This document shows positions 8,380 through 20,445 of a DNA stretch of 64,000 nt, piece by piece. The position numbers and the translations under genes were made by a program. The stretch lies in the NCBI RefSeq assembly GCF_014202475.1, contig NZ_JACHGV010000008.1, positions 62,001 to 126,000 of the forward strand, read 5' to 3'. The stretch comes from Streptomyces paradoxus (GTDB lineage Bacteria > Actinomycetota > Actinomycetes > Streptomycetales > Streptomycetaceae). Numbering within the stretch: the stretch's first letter is position 1; every line of letters begins with the position of its first letter. The notes under the pieces were generated by a model. The model was not told where the DNA came from and ran no database searches. It was given only the letters and a program-made list of their open reading frames with translations.

Positions 8380-9330
8380 TCACTCGGGCACGCCCAGCGC
8401 ACGGGCGAGGACAGGCCACGAGGCCGTGAACTCCGGCTTCCAGTGCGCCCAGTCGTGCCCGCCGCCCCCGTAGAAGTGCGTGGTGGCCTGGATCCCCATG
8501 AGGGCCAGCGTGCGGGCGAAGCCCTGGGCCGAGGGCCACAGGGCGCTTTCCAGAATCCCGGGCAGCGGATCGCCACCGCCCCCCACCCCGCTGCCCTGCG
8601 ACACGTACAGGGCGGTGCCGCGCAGCCCGGTGGCGCGGGCACGAGGGTTGAAGTCGCGCCACGTCAGGAGGTTGAACACCGGATTGCCCCACAGGGACGC
8701 GGCCGGCAGGTTCTCGCGGGCCACGATCGCGTCCATGATGGCGGGAACCCCGGGCGCCGTGGTGTCGAGGATGCCGCTGTAGGAGGCCGCCGCGGTGAAC
8801 GCCCCGGGGTGGCGGGCCGCGTGCGCCATCGCCCCGTAGCCGCCGGTGGAGACGCCGGCGACCGCCCGCACGCCGGAGGCCCGGTAGTCGCGGGCGAGCA
8901 GCGCCGGCACCTCCTGCACCTGGAAGGTCTCGTAGTCGGGGCCGCCGCGCCAGACGCTCGGAATGCCGGTGGGGCCCGCGTCCGGCATCGCCACGATCAG
9001 GTCGCGGCCGGCGGTGAACGCCTCGATGTCCGTCTCGCGGGTCCAGGACGTGTAGTCGTCGTGGGCGCCGTGCAGCAGGTACAGCACGGGGTACTTCTTC
9101 TCCGGGCGCGTCCCGAAATCCGACGGCAGGATCAGCCGGACCGGCGCGCTGCGGCCGAGCGCGGCGGAAGGCACGGACACGTCCCGGGTGCGGGGCCCGA
9201 GACGGGTGGCCGCCGGGGAAGGCGTCGTGGCAGCGGCCCCGAACAGGGCGGCGAGACCGGCGGCTGCCGCCGCTCTGGCGACGGTACGCCGGGACATTCC
9301 GGCGGCGGGCTGCTGCGGCAGGTCGGGCAT
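8380..9330 (-). CDS. Exported esterase, antigen-85/esterase-D superfamily
   Basis: 316 residues, start ATG 9330 with GAGGAG upstream. A Tat-like signal (SRRTVARAAAAAG) is followed by the PF00756 esterase fold: PVLYLLHGAHDDYTSW, LIVAMPDAG, the nucleophile elbow AGVSTGGYGAMAHA (Ser), LWGNP and the late catalytic His in GGHDWAHWKPEF. Antigen-85 mycolyltransferases show the same order of segments. The gene lies 21 bp after the PKS stop and is almost certainly cotranscribed with it. In this company a role as acyltransferase or esterase for the lipid product is attractive, but generic secreted esterases of this family are common in Streptomyces, so transferase activity remains inference. Confidence 0.9.
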   Translation of the reverse strand: MPDLPQQPAAGMSRRTVARAAAAAGLAALFGAAATTPSPAATRLGPRTRDVSVPSAALGRSAPVRLILPSDFGTRPEKKYPVLYLLHGAHDDYTSWTRETDIEAFTAGRDLIVAMPDAGPTGIPSVWRGGPDYETFQVQEVPALLARDYRASGVRAVAGVSTGGYGAMAHAARHPGAFTAAASYSGILDTTAPGVPAIMDAIVARENLPAASLWGNPVFNLLTWRDFNPRARATGLRGTALYVSQGSGVGGGGDPLPGILESALWPSAQGFARTLALMGIQATTHFYGGGGHDWAHWKPEFTASWPVLARALGVPE

Positions 9331-9351
9331 GACGGCTCCTCGGGTTCCAGG

Positions 9352-13316
<3,965 letters not shown>

Positions 13317-13320
<4 letters not shown>

Positions 13321-15071
13321 CCCGCCGCACCCGCCCGGCCCTGCACGCGGTAGGCGCCCTCCAGATAACGGGTGCGGGTCAGCGCCCGTGACACCTTGCC
13401 GCTGGAGGTACGCGGCACCGTGCCCGGCGGCACCAGGACGACATCGGCCAGCCGCAGCCCGTGCCGGGCGGAGACGGCACCGCGCACGGCACGCACCACG
13501 GCCGCCACGTCCAGCCCGGCGAGGTGCGCGCTCCGCGCGTGCTCCGCCACGACCACGGCGCACTCGCCGCCTGCGCCGCCCGGCGCGGCGAAGGCGGCGA
13601 GGCGGTCCCGGCGGATCACGTCGTGCGCCTCCTGGGCCGTCGCCTCCACGTCCTGCGGGTAGTGGTTGCGCCCGTCGACGATGATCAGATCCTTCAGGCG
13701 TCCGGTGACGACCAGGTGCCCCTCCAGCACCGTCCCCAGATCACCCGTCCGCAGCCAGCGGCCCGGCCCGGCAGCGGAGTCCGCGAACTCCGCGCCGAAG
13801 ACCTCCTCCGAGTCCCGGTTCCAGTAGCCGCGGCCCACGTTCGGCCCCTGCACCCAGATCTCCCCGACCTCGCCCTCCGACAGCAGGGCCCGTGACACCG
13901 GGTCGGCGACCCGGACCCGCTGACCCGCCGGAGTGCCACAGCCCGCCAGCAGCACCGCCCGGGGGTCGTCGGGCCGGGCGGGCAGGGCCTTGCCGGCCGC
14001 CAGGGCGTCGCGGTCGAGCGCGAACCGGCTGAGCGGCTCACCCGGCCGGGCCGCGCACACGAACACCGTGGCCTCGGCCAGCCCGTACGAGGGACAGTGC
14101 GTCCCGGGCGCCAGGCCCTGGTTCGCGAACGCCGCGTGGAAACGGTCGGCCGTGCCCGGGCGGACCGGCTCACTGCCGTTGATCAGCGTGGTCACCTTGT
14201 CCAGCCGCAAACCCTCCTTCTGGTCCGGGGTGACGGTCGCGACGCAGTAGTCGTAGGCGAAGTTGGGCGCGGCGCTCACGGCACCGGGGTGCGCGGCGAG
14301 CAGCCGCAGCCAGCGCACCGGCTCGTGCAGGAACGCCGCCGGGTCCATCAGCACCGACAGCGCCCCGCGTGCCACCGGCGCCGCGACACTGAGCACCAGC
14401 CCCATGTCGTGGTACAGCGGCAGCCAGCCCACACTGGTCATCGGGCGGGCGTCGAGGCCGTAGGCGGCCAGTGCCTGGCGGGCGTTGGCGACGACGTTGC
14501 CGTGGCTGATCTCCACACCGGCCGGGGCGCGGGTCGAACCGGACGTGTACTGGAGGTAGGCGGTCGCCCCGGCGTCCGGGGTCACCGGCTGCCAGTCGCC
14601 GCCCTCGTCGTCGGGCACCTCGTCCGCGACGACGATCCGCGGCCCGCCCTCCCCGAGGAAGTCCCGCACCTCGTCCCGGGCCCGGCTCGTCGTCACCACC
14701 ACCGAGGGGCACGCGTCGGCCAGGACGCCCGCGAGCCGGTCGGCGTGCCCGGGCAGAGCCGGTGTGTACAGGGGCACGGCGACCAGCCCGGCGGCCAGGG
14801 CCGCCAGGAAGGCGGTCACGTACTCCGTGCCCTGCGGGCACAGCAGCGCGACCCGGTCCCCGGGGCGCGTCTCGTCCGTGAGGCGTGCGCCGAGCGCCCG
14901 CACCCGCACGTCCAGGCGGCGCCAGGTCAGGGTGCGGTGGACTCCGCGCGAGTGCTGTGCCGGGTGCTCGACGAAGGTGAAAGCCCGGCGGTCGGGGGTG
15001 GTCCCGGCCCAGTGCTGTACGTAGTCCGGCAGTGTGGGGCAATCGGGCGCGAGCGGGGGGCGGCTGTCCAT
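13317..15071 (-). CDS. Fatty acyl-AMP ligase, FadD32-like
   Basis: 584 residues. The P-loop-like YTSGSTRAPAGVEISHGNV (A3), YGLAEATV (A5), WLRTGDLG (A7) and GRLKDLIIVDGRNHYPQDVE (A8) are hallmarks of fatty acyl-AMP ligases; the last is nearly the FadD32 wording. The C-terminal RTSSGKVSRA supplies the catalytic Lys. FAALs activate fatty acids as acyl-adenylates and load them on an ACP rather than on CoA. The gene overlaps the PKS start by 4 bp and lies 63 bp after the carboxyltransferase, so it should load the N-terminal ACP of the PKS. Chain length cannot be read from the sequence. Strong assignment. Confidence 0.93.
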
Positions 15072-15134
15072 CAGGCGGGGCTCCTCACGGCGCGGATCGG
15101 CCTATGGGTCACGAAAGAAGCGGGAAGGGAGCGG

Positions 15135-16709
15135 CTAGAGGGGGATGTTGCCGTGCCGGCGTTCCGGCATCGGGGCACGTTTGCCGCGCAGCGCGCGCAG
15201 GGCGCGGCAGACCTGCTCCCGCGTCTCGCGCGGCGCGATGACGGCGTCGACATAGCCGCGCTCGGCGGCGAGGTACGGGGTGCCGTGGGTGCGTTCGTAC
15301 GCGGCGAGGAGCCGGGCCCGCAGCGCCTCCGGGTCGTCGGACGCGGCGAGTTCGCGCCGGTGCAGGACGCCCACGGCCCCCTCGGCGCCCATCACGGCGA
15401 TCCGGGCGGTGGGCCAGGCGAGGTTGACGTCGGCACCCAGGTGCTTGGACCCCATCACCGCGTATCCGCCGCCGTAGGCCTTGCGCACCACGACCGTGAC
15501 TTTGGGGACGGTGGCCTCGGCGTAGGCGTACAGCAGTTTCGCGCCCCGCCGGATGATCCCGGCCTGCTCCTGCCGCACCCCGGACAGATATCCGGGCACG
15601 TCGGCGAAGGTCAGCAGCGGGATGCCGAACGCGTCGCAGAACCGGACGAACCGGGCCGCCTTCTCGGACGCGTCGATGTCGAGGACCCCGGCGGCGTGCA
15701 GGGGCTGATTGGCGACGACGCCCACCGAGCGGCCCTCGATCCGGGCCAGGGCACAGATGATGTTCGGCGCGAACAGCTCCTGCACCGGGAGCAGTTCACC
15801 GTCGTCGACGACCGCGTGCAGGATGTCCCGCATGTCGTAGGCCTCGCCGAGCCGGTCCGGGACGACCTCGTCGAGCCCGGCCCCGGGCGGAGCGCTCCCG
15901 GGGGCGTACTCCGGAGGCCGTTCCAGGTTGTTGGCCGGCAGGTACGACAGCAGGTCCCGCACGGTGTCGAGGGCGTCCTCCTCGTCGGCGGCCAGGAAGT
16001 GGGCGTTGCCGTTGACGGTGTTGCTGGTGCGGGCGCCGCCCAGCTCCTCGGCGGTGGTGCGCTCGCCCGTGACCGTCTCGATGACGTCGGGGCCGGTGAC
16101 GAACATGTGCGAGGCGCGGTCGACCATCACCGTGAAGTCGGTGATCGCCGGCGAGTACGCCGCGCCGCCCGCGCACGGGCCCAGGACCACCGAGATCTGC
16201 GGGATCACCCCGGACGCCTTGACGTTGCGGCGGACCAGCTCGGCGTAGAGGGCGAGAGCGGCGACACCCTCCTGGATCCGGGCGCCGCCGGAGTCGTTCA
16301 GGCCGATCACCGGGCAGCCCGTCTTCAGGGCCAGCTCCATCAGGGCGACGGTCTTCTCGCCGAAGGCCTCGCCCATGCTGCCGCCGAAGACCGTGGAGTC
16401 CTGGGCGAACACGCACACCGGGCGGCCGTCGACCGTGCCGTACCCGGTGACCACGCCGTCGCCGTAGGGACGGCGGGCGTCGTGCCCCGCGGGCCGGGCC
16501 CGGACGAACAGGCCGGTCTCGGTGAAGGAACCCTTGTCCACGAGCCGGTCGATCCGCTCCCGGGCCGAGAACTCCCCGCGTCTGCGCGGCCCTCCCGCGG
16601 CCACCGCCCGCTCCCGGCGGTGCTCCAGGCCGGCGACGCGCTCCGCGGTACCCCCGGGCGTGTGCGTCGCCGTCTCCCCCGGACCGGATGCTGTCACCTC
16701 TGTGCTCAC
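15135..16709 (-). CDS. Acyl-CoA carboxylase beta (carboxyltransferase) subunit, AccD type
   Basis: 524 residues from GTG 16709 with GGAGG 5 nt upstream. Both carboxyltransferase halves are present: N-terminal VFAQDSTVFGGSMGEAFGEK, CPVIGLNDSGGARIQEGV and LGPCAGGAAYSPAITDF; C-terminal FADVPGYLSGVRQEQAGIIR, VRKAYGGGYAVMGSKHLGAD and ERGYVDAVIAPRETR. The enzyme transfers CO2 from carboxybiotin to an acyl-CoA. No biotin-carrying alpha subunit is encoded here, so it must share one from elsewhere. As first gene of the FAAL-PKS operon, it likely makes the carboxyacyl extender for the synthase, the job of AccD4 beside Pks13. By sequence alone it could also be a propionyl-CoA carboxylase subunit. Confidence 0.92.
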   Translation of the reverse strand: MSTEVTASGPGETATHTPGGTAERVAGLEHRRERAVAAGGPRRRGEFSARERIDRLVDKGSFTETGLFVRARPAGHDARRPYGDGVVTGYGTVDGRPVCVFAQDSTVFGGSMGEAFGEKTVALMELALKTGCPVIGLNDSGGARIQEGVAALALYAELVRRNVKASGVIPQISVVLGPCAGGAAYSPAITDFTVMVDRASHMFVTGPDVIETVTGERTTAEELGGARTSNTVNGNAHFLAADEEDALDTVRDLLSYLPANNLERPPEYAPGSAPPGAGLDEVVPDRLGEAYDMRDILHAVVDDGELLPVQELFAPNIICALARIEGRSVGVVANQPLHAAGVLDIDASEKAARFVRFCDAFGIPLLTFADVPGYLSGVRQEQAGIIRRGAKLLYAYAEATVPKVTVVVRKAYGGGYAVMGSKHLGADVNLAWPTARIAVMGAEGAVGVLHRRELAASDDPEALRARLLAAYERTHGTPYLAAERGYVDAVIAPRETREQVCRALRALRGKRAPMPERRHGNIPL

Positions 16710-16961
16710 AACCACCTCCGAAGTGGCTCTCGAATATGGCAGCGAGGCCGGGGAGCGCCGTACGGATCGCCTTTCTGTGTGGGGGAGTTGAGTCCTCGGG
16801 TGACGGCTTTCATCCAGGTGTGACAAGAGAGCTTCGAGGGCCGGGCGCGATTCAGCGGCCCGGGTGCTGAATGCGTTCTCCTTCTTCTGTTGGACCCCCG
16901 GCCGCGCGGCGTCCAGGCTGGAGTGCACCATCGCCCGACAGCCGGAAGAGGTCACGAACCC
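16710..16961. promoter_or_regulatory. Divergent promoter region between accD-type gene and aldo/keto reductase
   Basis: 252 bp between two divergent starts, the only sizeable non-coding gap at the head of the condensase operon. It holds the GGAGG of the leftward gene and a weak CATATT on the minus strand near 16735. I find no convincing -35 or long palindrome. Promoters for both directions must lie here. Confidence 0.5.
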
Positions 16962-17819
16962 ATGCACAGCCGCCGCATCGGTGACGTCGAGGTCAGCGCG
17001 ATCGGCCTGGGCGCGATGCCCATGTCCATCGAGGGGCGACCGGACGAGGAACGCTCCCTCGCCACCATCCACGCCGCGCTCGACGCCGGTGTGAGCCTGA
17101 TCGACACCGCGGACGCCTATCACCGCGACGCCGACGAGGTCGGTCACAACGAAACCCTGATCGCCAAGGCCCTCGCCTCCCACGACCGCGGCGGTGACGT
17201 CCTGGTCGCCACCAAGGGCGGACACCTCCGCCCCGGCGACGGCAGCTGGACGCTCGACGGCAGCCCCCGCCACCTCAAGGCGGCCTGCGAGGAGTCCCTG
17301 CGCCGGCTCGGCGTCGAGGCCATCGGCCTCTACCAGTTCCACCGCCCCGACCCGCGCGCCCCCTATGCCGAGTCCGTCGGCGCCGTCCGGGACCTGCTCG
17401 ACGAGGGCAAGATCCGCATGGCCGACATCTCGAACGCGAACCCCGAGCAGATCCGGCAGGCCCAGGAGATCCTCGGCGGGCGCCTGGTCTCCGTGCAGAA
17501 CCAGTTCTCCCCGGCCTTCCGCTCCAGCGAGCCGGAACTGCGCCTGTGCGACGAACTCGGTATCGCGTTCCTGCCCTGGAGCCCCCTCGGCGGGATCTCC
17601 AGGGCCGGTGAACTGGGCTCGGGCCACGCCTCCTTCGCCCGGATCGCCGAGGCGCGCGGCGTGAGCCCGCAGCGCGTGTGCCTGGCCTGGATGCTCGCCA
17701 AGTCGCCGGTGGTCGTCCCGATCCCGGGCGCGAGCCGGCCCGAGACGATCCGCGACTCGCTCGCCGCCACCGACCTGACCCTGACCGCCGAGGAACTGGC
17801 GGAGCTGGACGCCGCCTGA
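16962..17819 (+). CDS. Aldo/keto reductase
   Basis: 285 residues from ATG 16962. Visible family segments are VSAIGLGAMPMS at the N-terminus, SLIDTADAYHRDADEVGHNE (catalytic Tyr in DAY), VLVATKGGH (Lys), LYQFHRPDP and the C-terminal VVVPIPGASRPETIRDSL. This is a normal-length NADPH-dependent TIM-barrel reductase. It is divergent from the condensase operon, so it may share control with it. Mycolate makers reduce the beta-keto product of Pks13 with the SDR enzyme CmrA; no such gene is seen here, and this reductase could conceivably do an equivalent step, but that is speculation. An unrelated housekeeping role is equally possible. Confidence 0.92.
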   Translation: MHSRRIGDVEVSAIGLGAMPMSIEGRPDEERSLATIHAALDAGVSLIDTADAYHRDADEVGHNETLIAKALASHDRGGDVLVATKGGHLRPGDGSWTLDGSPRHLKAACEESLRRLGVEAIGLYQFHRPDPRAPYAESVGAVRDLLDEGKIRMADISNANPEQIRQAQEILGGRLVSVQNQFSPAFRSSEPELRLCDELGIAFLPWSPLGGISRAGELGSGHASFARIAEARGVSPQRVCLAWMLAKSPVVVPIPGASRPETIRDSLAATDLTLTAEELAELDAA

Positions 17820-17820
17820 C

Positions 17821-18042
17821 CAGATCCTGAGACCCGGAGACGGCCACGCGCCGCCCCCGGGGCTGGCCCGGCTGCTGCACGGGCGCACCACGTTCGTCGT
17901 CGCGCACCGGCTGTCCACCGTCCAGGGCGCCGACCGGATCGTGGTGATGGGCGACGGCCGGATCGAGGAGATCGGCACGCACGAGGAGCTCCTGCGTCAG
18001 GGCGGGGCATACACCGCACTGCACCGGGGCCAGCTCACCTAA
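17821..18042 (+). pseudogene. Remnant of an ABC exporter ATPase (C-terminal end only)
   Basis: Immediately after the reductase stop one frame reads to TAA 18040-18042 and encodes a segment starting LARLLHGRTTFVVAHRLSTV, then ADRIVVMGDGRIEEIGTHEE and YTALHRGQLT. This is the H-loop and C-terminus of a fused membrane/ATP-binding ABC exporter. Walker A, the ABC signature and Walker B are absent, and there is no start codon with a ribosome site. About 70 codons of a protein normally near 600 residues remain, so this is a decayed gene end left by a deletion or recombination. Confidence 0.85.
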
Positions 18043-18153
18043 TACCGGTCGCATCCGATCAGTTCTCGTCAAATCAGCTACAGGTGAGAAAAACGTGTGA
18101 ATGTTTCCGCGTGGTTCGGGCATACGCAGCGAAAACACAGAGAGGGGCGCTAC

Positions 18154-18405
18154 GTGCTTGTACCGGACCGGAAGATCGTCAGGGAGCTGCTGACGCGGTA
18201 CGCGTCGCTGAGGATCGCTCAGTCGGAGAGGCACGTGCCGAAGGCGGCACGCGAACTGGAGGACGTCAGCTACACGCTGTGCGTGATGATGGGGACGTCC
18301 GACATCAGTGACGCCATTGCCAAGGCGGATGTCCTGCTGCTCACCGAGGGGCGGCCGGACGCAGCCGACGCGGACGGGGAGAACGGTCTGACGCTGGTCG
18401 GCTGA
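18154..18405 (+). CDS. DUF5133 domain protein
   Basis: 83 residues from GTG 18154, with GAGAGGGG about 8 nt upstream. The sequence VLVPDRKIVRELLTRYASLR followed by RELEDVSYTLCVMMGT is the signature of DUF5133, a small family found mainly in Streptomyces, often near regulators. It is a predicted helical cytoplasmic protein with no metal or membrane motifs. Starting further upstream (18097) would add about 20 residues that do not look like the family. Function unknown. It is convergent with the GlxA regulator, and both share one terminator. Confidence 0.8.
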   Translation: MLVPDRKIVRELLTRYASLRIAQSERHVPKAARELEDVSYTLCVMMGTSDISDAIAKADVLLLTEGRPDAADADGENGLTLVG

Positions 18406-18439
18406 GGGCTGACGAAAGGCCCGGCGCGGACCGGGCAGC

Positions 18440-18477
18440 ACGCCTCGGCGGCCCCTAGGAGGGGGCCGCCGAGGCGT
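18440..18477. terminator. Bidirectional terminator overlapping the GlxA-regulator stop
   Basis: A perfect 16-bp stem (arm ACGCCTCGGCGGCCCC) with loop TAGGAG lies between convergent genes. The right arm is inside the last codons of the leftward regulator gene, whose TAG stop is in the loop region, so coding sequence doubles as terminator. Confidence 0.8.
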
Positions 18478-19426
18478 TCGTCCGCCCGTGGAACGCCGTG
18501 CGGTAGGCGTACGGCGTGGTGCCGGCCACCTTGCGGAACCGCTCGCGGAAGGCGGTCGGCGAGCCGAATCCCGCCTGGCGCGCGATCCGTTCGACGGAGT
18601 GGTCCGAGTTCTCCAGCAGGTACTGGGCGCGCCGCACCCGCGCCCGCAGCAGCCACTGCAGCGGTGTGGTGCCGGTCTGCTCACGGAAGCGGCGGCTGAA
18701 GGTCCGCTCGCTCATCCCCGCCCGTGCCGCCAGCGTGCCCAGCGTCACCTCGTCCGCGAGATGGTCCTCGATCCACTCCAGCACCGGTTCGAGCGCCGAA
18801 CCCCGGGGCACGGGCGGATGCTCGTGCACGATGAACTGAGCCTGCCCGCCCTCCCGTTCCAGCGGCATGACCGACATCCGGGCGATGTTCGCGGCGACGG
18901 CCGATCCCAGGTCGCGCCGGATCATGTGCAGGCACAGATCCAGCGCCGCGGCCGCGCCGGCCGAGGTGAGGATCTGCCCGTTGTCGACGTACAGCACGTC
19001 CGGCTCCACCTCGACCAGCGGGAAACGCCGGGCCAGCTCGGCGGCGGCCACCCAGTGCGTGGTGGCGCGCAGCCCGTCCAGCAGCCCGGCCTCCGCCAGC
19101 ACGAAAGCACCCACGCACACCGACGCGATCCGGGTCCCGGCCGCAGCCGCCTCCCGCAGGGCCGCCAGCACCCGGGCGGACGGCGGCGCCGCGTCGGGGG
19201 AGCAGCCGGGCACGATGACGGTGTCCGCCTCCGCCAGTGCCTCCAGCCCCCGCTCGATCCGCAGGGTGAAGCCGCCGTCCGCGCGCACCTCGGGCGTCTC
19301 GGAGCACAGCCGGACCCGGTAGGCGGGCCGCCCGTCCGGCATGTGGGTCCAGGCGAACGTCTGCTGGGGCGCCGCCATGTCGAAGGGCACCACTTGATCG
19401 AGAACCAGGATCGCCACGGAGTGCAT
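18455..19426 (-). CDS. GlxA-family transcriptional regulator (DJ-1/PfpI + AraC HTH)
   Basis: 323 residues from ATG 19426. The N-terminal 190 residues are a DJ-1/PfpI-like domain: VAILVLDQVVPFDMAAPQQT, VIVPGCSP and IASVCVGAFVLAEAGLLDG, with Cys at the nucleophile-elbow position. The C-terminal 100 residues carry two AraC helix-turn-helix units, LGTLAARAGMSERTFSRRF and RIARQAGFGSPTAFRERF. GlxA-type proteins are activators or repressors of adjacent genes. It is divergent from the membrane protein at 19610, its most likely target. A second member is at 50065. Effector unknown. Confidence 0.93.
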   Translation of the reverse strand: MHSVAILVLDQVVPFDMAAPQQTFAWTHMPDGRPAYRVRLCSETPEVRADGGFTLRIERGLEALAEADTVIVPGCSPDAAPPSARVLAALREAAAAGTRIASVCVGAFVLAEAGLLDGLRATTHWVAAAELARRFPLVEVEPDVLYVDNGQILTSAGAAAALDLCLHMIRRDLGSAVAANIARMSVMPLEREGGQAQFIVHEHPPVPRGSALEPVLEWIEDHLADEVTLGTLAARAGMSERTFSRRFREQTGTTPLQWLLRARVRRAQYLLENSDHSVERIARQAGFGSPTAFRERFRKVAGTTPYAYRTAFHGRTNASAAPS

Positions 19427-19609
19427 GAACGCCACCCTAGGCGTGTTCCCGCCGGTCCCATGGCCTGGGGATCGTGTCAGCCCGGAAGCGGAAGCGCAGG
19501 CCGGACGAGATGGCGAGAACCCGTTGGAAGCTGACGTTCCAGCCCATGGGGCGTCACCCGGAGGCGTCCTAGCGTGGGCCCGTCGACCGCATTCACGGAA
19601 AGAGCCCCG

Positions 19610-20059
19610 GTGACCAAGATCCTGCTGTCTCTCCATGTCCTGGCCGCCATCGTCGCCATCGGTCCCGTGACCGTCGCGGCCAGCATGTTCCCGCCTGCCG
19701 TGCGCCAGGCGGCCCCCGCCGGCGCCGGCACGGCGGCGCTCCTGCACCGCATCTGCCGCGTCTACGCCAAGGTCGGACTCACCGTCCCCCTCCTCGGGTT
19801 CGCCACCGCGGCCGCGATGGGCGTCCTCGGCAGCGGATGGCTCGTCACCTCCATCGCCCTCACCGCGGCGGCCGCCGGCGTCCTGATCGCCTTCGTCCTG
19901 CCCCGCCAGGAAGAACTCCTGGGTCAACTGAAGGACGAGCAGGGCGTCGACCGGCGGGGCACCGCCCGACTGGCCATGTTCACCGGCGTCTTCAACCTGC
20001 TGTGGGCCACGGTCACCGTTCTGATGATCGTCCGGCCGGGTTCCACCACAGGAGCCTGA
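19610..20059 (+). CDS. Four-helix integral membrane protein, DUF2269-like
   Basis: 149 residues from GTG 19610 with GGAAAGAG upstream. Four hydrophobic segments are visible: LLSLHVLAAIVAIGPVTVAA, a helix around VGLTVPLLGFATAAAMGVL, SIALTAAAAGVLIAFVL and MFTGVFNLLWATVTVLMIV. The small N-terminal His in SLHVLAA and overall layout resemble DUF2269 and related predicted membrane proteins, which have no known function. It is divergent from the GlxA-type regulator at 18455-19426, which probably controls it. I cannot name a substrate or partner. Confidence 0.75.
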   Translation: MTKILLSLHVLAAIVAIGPVTVAASMFPPAVRQAAPAGAGTAALLHRICRVYAKVGLTVPLLGFATAAAMGVLGSGWLVTSIALTAAAAGVLIAFVLPRQEELLGQLKDEQGVDRRGTARLAMFTGVFNLLWATVTVLMIVRPGSTTGA

Positions 20060-20199
20060 GAAGGGCTCACCATCGCCTGTCACGGATGTCCGGTCTGCGT
20101 CAAGTCATCCCAAGGAATTCACACTCCGGGACACCGTGCCGCCTACACTCGCAGTCTCGCCCCCGCACGGGGCCGACGAGCAGAAAGGCACGTTGACGG

Positions 20200-20403
20200 G
20201 TGTTCCAGGATTCCCCCATCTACGACCGACTCATCGCGGAGCGCGGTGACGTACCCGCACAGGTGCGCCGCGAGGCCGAACGTGTGAGCAGGGAACTGGA
20301 GCTGGTCATGCGGCCCTCACAGTCCCTCGGCTACGACCGTCCGCACTCCCCGGGAGCCGGCTGGCAGCGCGCGGGCATGCTTCCCGGCCCGCGGCCGCAG
20401 TGA
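20200..20403 (+). CDS. Small conserved-looking hypothetical protein
   Basis: 67 residues from GTG 20200, with GAAAGG about 14 nt upstream, so the ribosome site is modest. It begins VFQDSPIYDRLIAERGDVPA and continues with a helical, charged stretch QVRREAERVSRELELVMRP. There is no signal or membrane segment. The helical part looks coherent and the codons are normal for the region. I believe similar short proteins occur widely in Streptomyces but assign no function. It is convergent with the graspetide ligase gene. Confidence 0.6.
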   Translation: MFQDSPIYDRLIAERGDVPAQVRREAERVSRELELVMRPSQSLGYDRPHSPGAGWQRAGMLPGPRPQ

Positions 20404-20417
20404 ACCGGGCGGCGGGC

Positions 20418-20443
20418 CCGGGCCCGGTCTGCACCGGGCCCGG
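20418..20443. terminator. Bidirectional terminator
   Basis: An 11-bp perfect stem (CCGGGCCCGGT and complement) with loop CTGC lies between the convergent stops at 20403 and 20446. Confidence 0.8.
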
Positions 20444-20445
20444 TG

